Source of the DNA: CAYRPN01 sp964426135
Lineage (GTDB): Bacteria; Planctomycetota; Phycisphaerae; Phycisphaerales; Phycisphaeraceae
Assembly (NCBI GenBank): GCA_964426135.1
Contig: CAYRPN010000139.1
Location: 1-15,108, forward strand
DNA: 15,108 nt
Direction: 5' to 3'
The position numbers and the translations under genes are program-made. Under the pieces are notes generated by a model. That model had not been told where the DNA came from. It worked only from the letters and a program-made list of their open reading frames with translations, and did no database searches. The first letter of the stretch is position 1. Each line of letters begins with the position of its first letter. Positions 1-6,322 of the stretch are shown in pieces.

Positions 1-30
1 ACGGCGCGCATGCCGAGCGCTGAAGATTCA

Positions 31-48
31 CGGCGGGCAAGCCCGCCG
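31..48. repeat. GC-rich hairpin before GGCTAAA
   Basis: An 8-bp perfect stem (CGGCGGGC, loop AA, GCCCGCCG) is followed by GCTAAAT. Two other hairpins in the window (right arm ending at 1720, and 14053-14082) are also followed directly by GCTAAAC or AAAC, so this may belong to a dispersed palindrome family. It lies downstream of the M20 gene on the minus strand, about 110 bases past its stop, and lacks a T tract in either direction, so a terminator role is not supported. Nothing else is seen in 1-158. Confidence 0.5.
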
Positions 49-158
49 GCTAAATGGGGGACCGCCAATTCGCGAAGCTATTTCGATCCCATTCCTAAGC
101 TCCGAAGACGCCGATTTCCCATGGCACTCAACATCGCCGGAACAATGGACCACCCCCA

Positions 159-1601
159 CTATCGTCCGGTTGCCGCGATCTCCGCCAGCAGCACAGCGTG
201 CGATCGGCAGCCCAGTTCGAAGCAGTTCAGATCAAACTTTTCGTTCGGCGAATGAATGCGGTCATCGCCGCGGCCGAAGCCGATCAGCAGACTGTCCACG
301 CCCAGCACTTCCTTGAAATCCGCCACCACGGGAATCGTCGCGCCCTCGCGGATCAACACCGCATCGCGTCCGGCGGCCCGTTTCAAGGCGCGCTTGGCCG
401 CGGCGATGAACGGCGAATCCGTCGCCACCGCCACGGGCGCAGCCGCGCCGTGCTGCTCGATTTTCCATCGCAGCCCGTGCGTGGGCTGGGCGTACAGCCA
501 CTTCACGAATGCGTCGGCGATTTTCCTGGGGTCCTGATGCGCGGCCAGCCGGAAGCTCACCTTGGCGCCGGCGAAGGTGCCGATCACCGTCTTCGCCCCC
601 GCGCCCATGTAGCCGCCATAGATGCCGTTCACATCGCACGCCGGCCGCGTCCATCGCCGCTCCAGGGTGGAGAAGCCCGCCTCGCCGTAAGGTTCGGTGA
701 CGCCGATGGAGCCGAGAAAACTTTTCTCGTCGAAGCCCAGTTGCTCCCACTCGCGTTTGTCCGCCGCGGTGGGCGTGGCGACATCGTCGTAATAACCGGG
801 GATCACCACGCGATGGTTGTCGTCGAGCAGGCGGCCGACGATGCGCGTGAGAATCGTGCAGGGATTGGCGAGCGTGCCGCCGTAGACACCCGAGTGCAGA
901 TCGCGCGACGGGCCGTGGAGTTGAATGTCGAAATAGAGCAGGCCGCGCAGGGCGTAAGTAATCGCCGGCATGACGCCGCCGGGGCACAGTTCTGTTTCCG
1001 GCGCGAGGCCAGCGGGCGCTTCCCACATGCACGTGTCGCTGATGACCACCACATCGCACTTCAGTTCATCGCGATGCTGCCGGATGAAGGGCTGCAGGTT
1101 CACGCTGCCGCACTCTTCTTCGCCTTCGATCAGCAGCGTGACGGGGCCGGGGAACTTTCCCTTCGGAGCGCCGGCTCCGGCCGCGCGCCAGGAGCGCAGG
1201 GCTTCGATGAAGCACATCACCTGCCCTTTGTCATCGCTGGCGCCGCGGGCCACGATCGCGCCGTCCTTCACCACCGGCTGAAACGGCGGCGATTCCCACT
1301 TCTCCAGCGGATCCGCCGGCTGCACGTCGTAATGCCCGTAGAAAAGAATGCGCGGAGCCCGCGGGTTCGCCACGTCGCCGTCGCGCGTCCTGGCCACGAC
1401 CACCGGATGGCCCGCCGTCGCATGCACGGTCACGTCCAGACCGATCTCGCGCAGCTGCGCCGCCACCCACTCGGCGCCGCGTGCCACGTCCTTCTTGAAC
1501 GCGGGATCGGTGCTGATGCTGGGGATCGAGAGCAGTTCGCGCAGGCGGGTCAAGGCGGACGACGCGTCCAGATTCAACCGTTCGACGACCGAGTTCAACA
1601 T
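159..1601 (-). CDS. M20 family metallopeptidase (dipeptidase-like)
   Basis: A 480-residue M20 peptidase, a two-zinc enzyme that hydrolyses dipeptides or related amide bonds, probably in the cytoplasm since no signal peptide is visible. Metal and catalytic motifs are in the expected order: GHYDVQP (H90, D92), ASDDKG (D123/D124), GEEECGS (catalytic E161, ligand E162), a metal Asp at D189 in VISDT, DLHSG (H236) in the lid/dimerisation domain (about 215-370), and a C-terminal RIHSPNE with H450. Length and motif spacing match the CNDP/PepV-like dipeptidase branch. The start at 1601 fits the family N-terminus (a helix before LLSIPSIS); the nearby GGTGA is too close to the ATG to be a convincing ribosome site. 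The substrate cannot be read from sequence. The Rieske gene lies upstream on the same strand, but a strong hairpin lies between them, so co-transcription is uncertain. Confidence 0.93.
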   Translation of the reverse strand: MLNSVVERLNLDASSALTRLRELLSIPSISTDPAFKKDVARGAEWVAAQLREIGLDVTVHATAGHPVVVARTRDGDVANPRAPRILFYGHYDVQPADPLEKWESPPFQPVVKDGAIVARGASDDKGQVMCFIEALRSWRAAGAGAPKGKFPGPVTLLIEGEEECGSVNLQPFIRQHRDELKCDVVVISDTCMWEAPAGLAPETELCPGGVMPAITYALRGLLYFDIQLHGPSRDLHSGVYGGTLANPCTILTRIVGRLLDDNHRVVIPGYYDDVATPTAADKREWEQLGFDEKSFLGSIGVTEPYGEAGFSTLERRWTRPACDVNGIYGGYMGAGAKTVIGTFAGAKVSFRLAAHQDPRKIADAFVKWLYAQPTHGLRWKIEQHGAAAPVAVATDSPFIAAAKRALKRAAGRDAVLIREGATIPVVADFKEVLGVDSLLIGFGRGDDRIHSPNEKFDLNCFELGCRSHAVLLAEIAATGR

Positions 1602-1639
1602 GAATCACCATCCCAAAAAAATACGAAAGAAAACCGGTT

Positions 1640-1720
1640 AGCGATCGGGCCAAGTCTTCGAGGCCCACCTTTGCATTCGGGGCCTCACCGGGTGGGCCTC
1701 GCCGACTCGGCCCGACCGCT
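1640..1720 (-). terminator. 30-bp imperfect hairpin between Rieske and M20 genes
   Basis: Arms 1640-1669 and 1691-1720 are complementary at 26 of 30 positions, including an 11-bp perfect run (CGAGGCCCACC with GGTGGGCCTCG), around a 21-base loop. Two of the four mismatches become G-U pairs when read as minus-strand RNA but not as plus-strand RNA, which suggests a minus-strand transcript. On the minus strand the stem is followed by GGTTTTCTTTCG and then seven T (1615-1621). This fits a transcription terminator or attenuator after the Rieske gene. The distance of the T run from the stem base is longer than in a textbook site, and the stem may instead be a dispersed repeat reused as a terminator. 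Confidence 0.5.
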
Positions 1721-1752
1721 AAACGCATCCACATGACGTCACACAATGACTC

Positions 1753-2073
1753 TCACTCCGCGATCGGCAACTCCACCTCAACCCGCCCGCCTTCGCAGCG
1801 CACCTTCAGCGTCATCAGTCGCTCCGCATCGGGATCATCGACATTGCGTCCGGTGCAGACATCGAAGGTGTATGCGTGGTACGGACAGGTGATCACGCCG
1901 CCCGTCAGATCACCGTCGCCGATGGCCAGGCCGGCGTGCGGGCAAAGGTTGTACGTGGCGGCGAATCGGCCATGGATGTTGTAAATGATGATCGGAAACC
2001 CAAGGATATCCAGGCACTTCTTGTTGCCGTCGGCAACCTCCGCTTCGGCAACGACGTCGATCCACTTGGCCAT
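1753..2073 (-). CDS. Rieske [2Fe-2S] ferredoxin-like protein
   Basis: A 106-residue single-domain Rieske protein, probably a soluble electron carrier like the ferredoxin subunits of ring-hydroxylating oxygenases or NirD-type proteins. The cluster ligands are plain: C44-P-H46 followed after 16 residues by C63-P-Y-H66. The residues between them (AGLAIGDGDLTGGVIT) and after (AYTFDVCTG) match the family. No signal peptide or membrane anchor is present. An AAGGA sits seven bases upstream of the ATG, so the start is well supported. The start codon overlaps a plus-strand ATG (2072) at the palindrome CATG, and the next plus-strand gene diverges from here. No oxygenase or reductase partner is nearby, so its redox partner is unknown. 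Confidence 0.92.
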   Translation of the reverse strand: MAKWIDVVAEAEVADGNKKCLDILGFPIIIYNIHGRFAATYNLCPHAGLAIGDGDLTGGVITCPYHAYTFDVCTGRNVDDPDAERLMTLKVRCEGGRVEVELPIAE

Positions 2074-2101
2074 GACGAACGCATCCTTCTACGATGGTGT
2101 G

Positions 2102-3115
2102 ATGAGCGTGAACGACCAGTTTAGCCGATACCGCGCGATGGTGGCGGAGATGGCGATGCGCGGGCTCCACGAGCGAGCCGGCGCGCGTCGCTCCGGGGAA
2201 CAGTCGCTTTCACTCGCCGCCCCTGCCGCGCGATTGCTCATGCGCGACGACCGCGACGACTACGCCGGCCTCGTTGCCGCGCTGGAAGTCTTCGCCGACC
2301 TGGGCCGCCCGCACCTGACCGTGGGCGTCAATGTCGGCACACTCGCAGCATCGACCGCGACGCAGTCCACCCCTCTCCCGCCCTCATCACGCGCTGATTT
2401 ATCGACGCGGCAAAGCCCAGGGATTCCCATCCCTGGGCGTTCCCTCCTTCAGAGTGCCGTCACCGTGCTTTGCGACGAAGCGCATCACACCCGCGATGTT
2501 TACTACCCCTTCGCCCTGCATCTGTGTCTCGCCGCGTTTCATCGCCGCTACGAGTCGCTGCCGCCGAAGCTATGGAGCGCGTGCGAACAGTCGCTGCTCG
2601 AAGCAGTCGCTCCGCTGCGCACCGTCGAGGGTTGCGCCGGCAAGCCCCCGCCGGCGAACCTGACGCACCTGATGCTCTGGCACGCCCTGTGCCTGGCGGA
2701 ACAGGCGAAACTCCTTCAGCGCGACATCGATCTGGAAACGGTTGATGCCGCGGTGCACACGATGATCGCCGGCAACTCCGCCGGCCCCCTGCACGCGCAG
2801 GAGTCCGACGATTCCCCCGACGCCTGGACCTGGCGCGAGCTCACCGGACTGCACGCGCTGGCCAACCTCGCGCTGCTGCGCCGCAACAATGCCTGGGCGA
2901 AGCGCGTCGAGCAGATCGCCCTGTACCATCTGGAGCACACGCAACCGGACAACACCACGAATCAGCCCTGGGCGGTGTTTGCGTTTCTTTGGTCGGTGAA
3001 GACGCGCAGCTTCGCCGAGCAGCAGCTTCACGACGCGACCGCGCACGGCATCGGCCTGACTGCCGGCATGCTCCTGGCCGACGCCGCCAACGCCCTGGCG
3101 GAGTTCGCAACCTGA
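2102..3115 (+). CDS. Conserved-looking hypothetical protein, mostly alpha-helical
   Basis: A 337-residue protein I cannot assign to a named family. It is rich in Ala, Leu, His and Trp, and the second half reads as successive amphipathic helices (for example LTHLMLWHALCLAEQAKL and WTWRELTGLHALANLALL), suggesting an all-helical repeat or toroid fold. No signal peptide, membrane segment or catalytic motif is evident. I prefer the start at 2102, 28 bases from the divergent Rieske start. An in-frame ATG at 2072 would interlock with the Rieske start codon, and one at 1985 would run deep into the Rieske gene. Residues about 85-115 are Pro/Ser/Thr-rich, look unlike the rest, and contain a perfect 10-bp palindrome (2415-2438), so they look like an inserted repeat that kept the frame. 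The gene ends 65 bases before xseA. Confidence 0.75.
   Translation: MSVNDQFSRYRAMVAEMAMRGLHERAGARRSGEQSLSLAAPAARLLMRDDRDDYAGLVAALEVFADLGRPHLTVGVNVGTLAASTATQSTPLPPSSRADLSTRQSPGIPIPGRSLLQSAVTVLCDEAHHTRDVYYPFALHLCLAAFHRRYESLPPKLWSACEQSLLEAVAPLRTVEGCAGKPPPANLTHLMLWHALCLAEQAKLLQRDIDLETVDAAVHTMIAGNSAGPLHAQESDDSPDAWTWRELTGLHALANLALLRRNNAWAKRVEQIALYHLEHTQPDNTTNQPWAVFAFLWSVKTRSFAEQQLHDATAHGIGLTAGMLLADAANALAEFAT
2415..2438. repeat. Perfect palindrome inside a coding region
   Basis: GCCCAGGGAT, loop TCCC, ATCCCTGGGC: a 10-bp perfect stem with a 4-base loop. It encodes about residues 105-113 of the hypothetical protein, within a segment rich in Ser, Pro and Thr unlike its surroundings. It may be a small palindromic repeat inserted without breaking the frame; copies elsewhere in the genome would be needed to prove this. 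Confidence 0.6.
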
Positions 3116-3118
3116 GAA

Positions 3119-3174
3119 TCTGATATTTCAAATTTCAAATTTCAACTCTCAAATTTCAAATCTGCAATCTCGCC
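3119..3174. repeat. Degenerate 7-bp tandem repeat (TTTCAAA unit)
   Basis: Eight consecutive heptads can be laid out without gaps: TCTGATA, TTTCAAA, TTTCAAA, TTTCAAC, TCTCAAA, TTTCAAA, TCTGCAA, TCTCGCC. The tract nearly fills the space between the hypothetical gene (stop ends at 3115) and the xseA ATG at 3181. It is far more AT-rich than the flanks. No Shine-Dalgarno sequence is visible before xseA, so this tract replaces the usual leader. Confidence 0.85.
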
Positions 3175-3180
3175 AATCAC

Positions 3181-4740
3181 ATGGCTCGCCTGCCCTTCAA
3201 TCCCGACAACATCGCCAACCAGCCGATGGACATGACCCCCGGCGCGACACCGACGCCGGCTTCGCGCGTCGGCATCGGCGCTGCTGCCGCAGCCCCCGCT
3301 GCCGCCGGCCGCGGCGCGGCGAACTCCGTCACCGTCTCCCAGCTCGCCGCCTTGGTGCGCGGCGCTCTGACCGCGGGCCTCCCGGCCAAAATTCGGGTCA
3401 TCGGCGAAATCTCGAATCTCTCCAGCCGTTCCCACTGGTTCTTCAACCTGAAGGACCAGGGCGCGTCTGTTCGCTGCGTCTGTTTCGCTTCCAACGTGCG
3501 TCGCATCAACTTCAAAGTGGGCGATGGCATGGAGGTGATCGCCACCGGGCGCATCGATTTCTACGACGCCCAGGGGAACGTGCAGCTTTACGTGGACAAG
3601 CTGGAGCCGGTGGGCGTCGGCGAACTGGAGCTTCGCTACCGCGCGCTGTGCGATGAGCTTCGCAAGCTCGGCTATTTCGAGGACGCGCGCAAGAAGCCGC
3701 TGCCGCCGATGCCGCAGCGCATCGCCATCATCACCAGTCGCAGCGGCGCCGCTCTGCACGACGTGATCAACACCGCCCGTAAACGCTGGCGCGGGTGCAA
3801 GCTCATGCTCTTCGATGTGCTGGTGCAAGGCGCCGCCGCAGCGCCGAACATCGCCGCCGCCATCAGCGCGCTGTCCAGACAAGGCGCGGCCCTGGGCATC
3901 GACGCGATCCTGCTGACGCGCGGCGGCGGCTCGATGGAAGACCTTTGGGCGTTCAACGAACGCATCGTCGCCGACGCCGTTTTCCGTTGCTCGCTGCCCA
4001 TCGTCGCGGCGATCGGCCACGAGACGGACACGACCATTGCCGAACTCGTCGCCGACCTGCGCTGCTCCACACCCACGCAGGCCGCGATGACGCTGGTGCC
4101 CGATCGTGAAGCGCTGACGGAGCAGGTGCAGCAACTGGACCGCCGTCTGGCGGTGTTGACCACGCAGACGCTGCGGCACGCGAAGCACCGCCTCGAAGCC
4201 GCCGCAAGGCACACGCTGTTCCGCCGGCCCGACCAGCTTTACACCCCGATCCGCCAGCGCCTCGATTCGCTGGCGGCGCGGCTGAGCGCCGCCGTGCCGC
4301 GCCAATTGAAAGACTCGAAGCAGATGGTCGCGCATCTCTGCGAACAACTCGCGGCTTCTTTGCCGCGAGCAGTACGCCAAGGGCGCACCCGCCTGGACCA
4401 GCTCATCCCCAGACTCATCACAGGCCTGCCTCGCACCGCCCGATCGAAGCGTGAAACGCTCGACGCGCTCGCCCGGCAACTCGCCGCGGTCAGTCCGCTG
4501 AACGTGCTGCAGCGCGGCTACACCTACACGCTCGCCGCCGATGGCCGCGTGATCCGCAGCGCCGAAGCCGCGCCGCCGGGCACGGAGTTGACGACGGTGT
4601 TTGCAGACGGCCGCGTAAAAAGCCGCGTGGAAGGCAGCGAGCCGGGGCGTGTCGCCCCGACGGCGGGCCCTGTTTCTCCGGTCAAGCAGCGAGCGGCGCC
4701 CAAGCCGAAGAAAGTCGACAACGGTCCGAGCCTGTTCTGA
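3181..4740 (+). CDS. xseA: Exodeoxyribonuclease VII large subunit
   Basis: A 519-residue catalytic subunit of exonuclease VII, which degrades single-stranded DNA from both ends in DNA repair and needs the small subunit XseB. Domains in order: an Ala/Pro-rich leader (1-48) not usual in the family; the helix and OB-fold for ssDNA binding (about 49-145, with VIGEISNLSSRSHWFFNLKD); the catalytic domain (about 155-300) with IAIITSRSGAALHD, TRGGGSMEDLWAFNE (247-260) and the hallmark GHETD (H280, D283); then a long helical, coiled-coil-like region (300-480) and a Lys/Pro tail. The usual length is about 400-460, so both ends are extended. ATGs at 3226 and 3232 could be the true start. The tail holds a GC palindrome (4643-4659). 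The partner gene xseB follows after a 344-bp repeat-filled gap rather than the usual tight junction. Confidence 0.97.
   Translation: MARLPFNPDNIANQPMDMTPGATPTPASRVGIGAAAAAPAAAGRGAANSVTVSQLAALVRGALTAGLPAKIRVIGEISNLSSRSHWFFNLKDQGASVRCVCFASNVRRINFKVGDGMEVIATGRIDFYDAQGNVQLYVDKLEPVGVGELELRYRALCDELRKLGYFEDARKKPLPPMPQRIAIITSRSGAALHDVINTARKRWRGCKLMLFDVLVQGAAAAPNIAAAISALSRQGAALGIDAILLTRGGGSMEDLWAFNERIVADAVFRCSLPIVAAIGHETDTTIAELVADLRCSTPTQAAMTLVPDREALTEQVQQLDRRLAVLTTQTLRHAKHRLEAAARHTLFRRPDQLYTPIRQRLDSLAARLSAAVPRQLKDSKQMVAHLCEQLAASLPRAVRQGRTRLDQLIPRLITGLPRTARSKRETLDALARQLAAVSPLNVLQRGYTYTLAADGRVIRSAEAAPPGTELTTVFADGRVKSRVEGSEPGRVAPTAGPVSPVKQRAAPKPKKVDNGPSLF
4643..4659. repeat. GC palindrome in the tail of xseA
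   Basis: CGGGGCG, loop TGT, CGCCCCG: a 7-bp perfect stem coding for residues about 488-493 in the poorly conserved C-terminal tail of XseA. It resembles the other small palindromes of the window in size and may be another in-frame insertion, but such a stem can arise by chance in GC-rich coding DNA. Confidence 0.35.
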
Positions 4741-4855
4741 GCGTGCCCTTCTCTCTTCTGGAAAGAGAACTCGGTCAAGCTGACTCCAGGCCGATGCGGC
4801 GTCGCGCGGCGGATCGCCGCGGGTGTGCCACATTTCCCGGAGGCCGTGTCACCTT
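4741..4855. other. First part of xseA-xseB gap, small stem-loops
   Basis: No gene is seen here. TTCTCT(C)TTC at 4749-4758 pairs with GAAAGAGAA at 4761-4769 with one bulged C, just after the xseA stop. A second stem, CGCGGCG, loop GAT, CGCCGCG, lies at 4805-4821. Neither is followed by a T tract, so they are not clear terminators. The rest of the gap (4856-5069) is made of repeats described separately. Confidence 0.4.
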
Positions 4856-4912
4856 TCTCCCTCCGGGAGAGGGTGGCCGAGTCCCCGGGGGACGAGGGCG
4901 GGTGAGGGCGTT
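4856..4912 (+). repeat. Dispersed repeat, copy 1 (CTCCCTCCGGGAGAGGG type)
   Basis: It starts with a stem TCTCCC, loop TCC, GGGAGA (4856-4870) and ends with GGGTGAGGGCG. The same beginning and end occur in copy 2 (4951-5022) in the opposite orientation; copy 1 carries extra bases around GAGTCCCCGGGGGACGAG. Elements with this CCCTCTCCC...GGTGAGGGC make-up are known to me as widespread intergenic repeats of GC-rich bacteria. No transposase is attached. Confidence 0.7.
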
Positions 4913-4950
4913 GGACGCACGCCGTGCAACTGGACGTCCGTTGTAGACCG

Positions 4951-5022
4951 GCCCTCACCCCAGCCCTCTCCCGGAGGGAGAGGGGGCCGGACCATCGCTC
5001 CCCGAAAATCTTTGGCAGACCC
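4951..5022 (-). repeat. Dispersed repeat, copy 2, inverted
   Basis: Read on the minus strand this copy runs GGGTCTGCCAAAG, a variable link, CGGGGAGCGATGGTCCGGCC, then the hairpin CCCTCTCCC with GGGAGAGGG (stem 9 bp, 4964-4984), then GGTGAGGGC. The first part matches the end-of-window copy (15038-15108), the second part matches copy 1, so the three copies define one composite element. It faces copy 1 across 38 bases, giving a large inverted repeat between xseA and xseB. Confidence 0.75.
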
Positions 5023-5040
5023 GATCGCCGGTTCGCCATT

Positions 5041-5069
5041 CGTCGGGCCGAACATGGCCCGGCTCGCTG
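5041..5069 (+). repeat. 29-bp dispersed repeat, copy 1
   Basis: This 29-bp stretch beginning CGTCGGGCCGAA and ending GGCCCGGCTCGCTG matches 10806-10834 at 27 of 29 positions, in the same orientation. The inner part forms a stem CGGGCC/GGCCCG around six bases. It lies 15 bases upstream of the xseB start. Confidence 0.8.
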
Positions 5070-5084
5070 CGATAAACTGTTCCC

Positions 5085-5357
5085 ATGTCGAAGAAGACCA
5101 CGGACACGCCGTTGAAGTTCGAACAGGCCGTCGAGCAGCTTGAGGCGATCATCGAGCGCATCGAGTCGGGCGAGGTGGGCCTGGAGGATTGCCTGGCGCA
5201 GTACGAGCGCGGCATGTCGCTGATCACGCACTGCCGCGGCGTGCTGAGCAAGGCGGAGGCGAAGATTGCTGAGCTTTCACCGGATGCGAAGGGCGATCTT
5301 CAGGTGCGCGACGCCGATGTGGAAATCGACGGCCAGCGCGATGAGGAGCGCGCCTAG
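5085..5357 (+). CDS. xseB: Exodeoxyribonuclease VII small subunit
   Basis: A 90-residue helical-hairpin protein, the regulatory small subunit that assembles on the XseA coiled coil. The family signature is clear: LKFEQAVEQLEAIIERIESGEVGLEDCLAQYERGM (about 10-44) followed by a second helix containing CRGVLSKAEAKI. The Asp/Glu-rich C-terminal tail (about 65-90) is longer than in many homologues. No Shine-Dalgarno sequence precedes the ATG; GATAAACT lies 8 bases upstream and could be a -10 element for a near-leaderless transcript, but no -35 is evident. The CPBP gene follows after six bases, so those two are probably co-transcribed. Confidence 0.96.
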   Translation: MSKKTTDTPLKFEQAVEQLEAIIERIESGEVGLEDCLAQYERGMSLITHCRGVLSKAEAKIAELSPDAKGDLQVRDADVEIDGQRDEERA

Positions 5358-5363
5358 CGGGGC

Positions 5364-6218
5364 ATGGAACAACTGCGCGAACAATGGCTGTTCCTCACCT
5401 TCATCGTCACGCTGGGCGCCGTCGCGCTGAGCGCGGCGATCCACCAGGGCTGGCTGCGCGGTCATGTGTTCGATGATCTGCCGCCGCGCCGCGCGGGGCT
5501 GACCGCGATCGACGTGCTGATCGCCATGCTGGTTTTTCTCGCGGGCGGCCTTCTGCTGCAGCCGATCCTGCAGCGTCTGGGCCTGGACCTGGAGGCCCCT
5601 GAAGACATGACCGCGTTTGAATCAGCGCTGATGGCGCTGATCGGGCAAGCGGTGGTGCAACTGCCGGTCGCCGCGGTGGTGGTGGGTTTGTCGCTTTCGC
5701 GGGTGGGGAATCTGCGCGAGTTCGGACTGCCGATGCGCATCGAGGCCCGCCAGATTTCAGCGGGGCTGCTGGCGCTGGTCGTGGCTGCGCCGATGGTGAT
5801 GGGCGTGACGGTGATCATGCAGATCGTGTCGCTGCTGCTGGGCCAGGAAGTGCCGACGGTGGGACATGACCTGCTGCGTCTGCTGATGGAATCGCAGGAC
5901 GCGCGTGCCACGGCGATGATGCTGGTGTCCGCCGTGATTCTGGCGCCGCTGCTGGAGGAGATCGTGTTCCGCGGACTGCTGCAGACGGTGTTTCTCGAAA
6001 GCATCGGCTGGACCGCGCGCTGGCCCGCCATCCTCAGCGCGGCGATTCTGTTCGCTCTCGTCCACGGCGGCGTGGCGGCGCGGCAGGCGCTGCCGGGCCT
6101 GTTCGTATTGGGCGTCGTACTGGGCTGGCTCTATGAACGATACAACAGCCTGTGGCCCAGCATCGTGCTGCACATGGCGTTCAACGTGGTGAACATTCTG
6201 CTGGCGACGGCGGGATGA
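5364..6218 (+). CDS. CPBP family intramembrane metalloprotease
   Basis: A 284-residue integral membrane protein of the CPBP (CAAX protease/bacteriocin-processing, Abi) family, related to Rce1. Predicted membrane segments lie near residues 8-26, 47-66, 90-110, 132-160, 183-196, 220-236, 243-256 and 264-282. The three family motifs are intact: EEIVFRG (E198, E199, R203), FALVH (F230, H234) and HMAFN (H270, N274), so it is probably an active peptidase. The bacterial substrate is not known from sequence. It follows xseB by six bases; an AGGAG at 5343-5347 is rather far from the ATG, and GGGG sits closer. Confidence 0.93.
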   Translation: MEQLREQWLFLTFIVTLGAVALSAAIHQGWLRGHVFDDLPPRRAGLTAIDVLIAMLVFLAGGLLLQPILQRLGLDLEAPEDMTAFESALMALIGQAVVQLPVAAVVVGLSLSRVGNLREFGLPMRIEARQISAGLLALVVAAPMVMGVTVIMQIVSLLLGQEVPTVGHDLLRLLMESQDARATAMMLVSAVILAPLLEEIVFRGLLQTVFLESIGWTARWPAILSAAILFALVHGGVAARQALPGLFVLGVVLGWLYERYNSLWPSIVLHMAFNVVNILLATAG

Positions 6219-6322
6219 ATGTGCAAGTCATCAGCACAAGGGGCCGGCGGGGAATGAACCTGGCAAGAGCCTCCATTTCGTGCCAAGCCCGCGGCCGATG
6301 GCAGTACAATTTCCTCACTGCC

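Noticed and set aside
198..1736. A 512-codon plus-strand frame across the M20 gene
   Set aside because: Antisense to an intact M20 peptidase with all metal ligands; no domain and no start signal of its own.
3119..3174. A CRISPR array
   Set aside because: The unit is 7 bp with no spacers; no cas gene is in the window.
3142..4833. A 563-codon minus-strand frame across xseA
   Set aside because: The plus strand encodes all XseA motifs; the antisense product is Arg/His/Gln-rich without a recognisable domain and runs into repeats.
4856..4984. Rho-independent terminator of xseA
   Set aside because: The stems are strong but have no T tract on either strand and recur elsewhere as part of a dispersed repeat.
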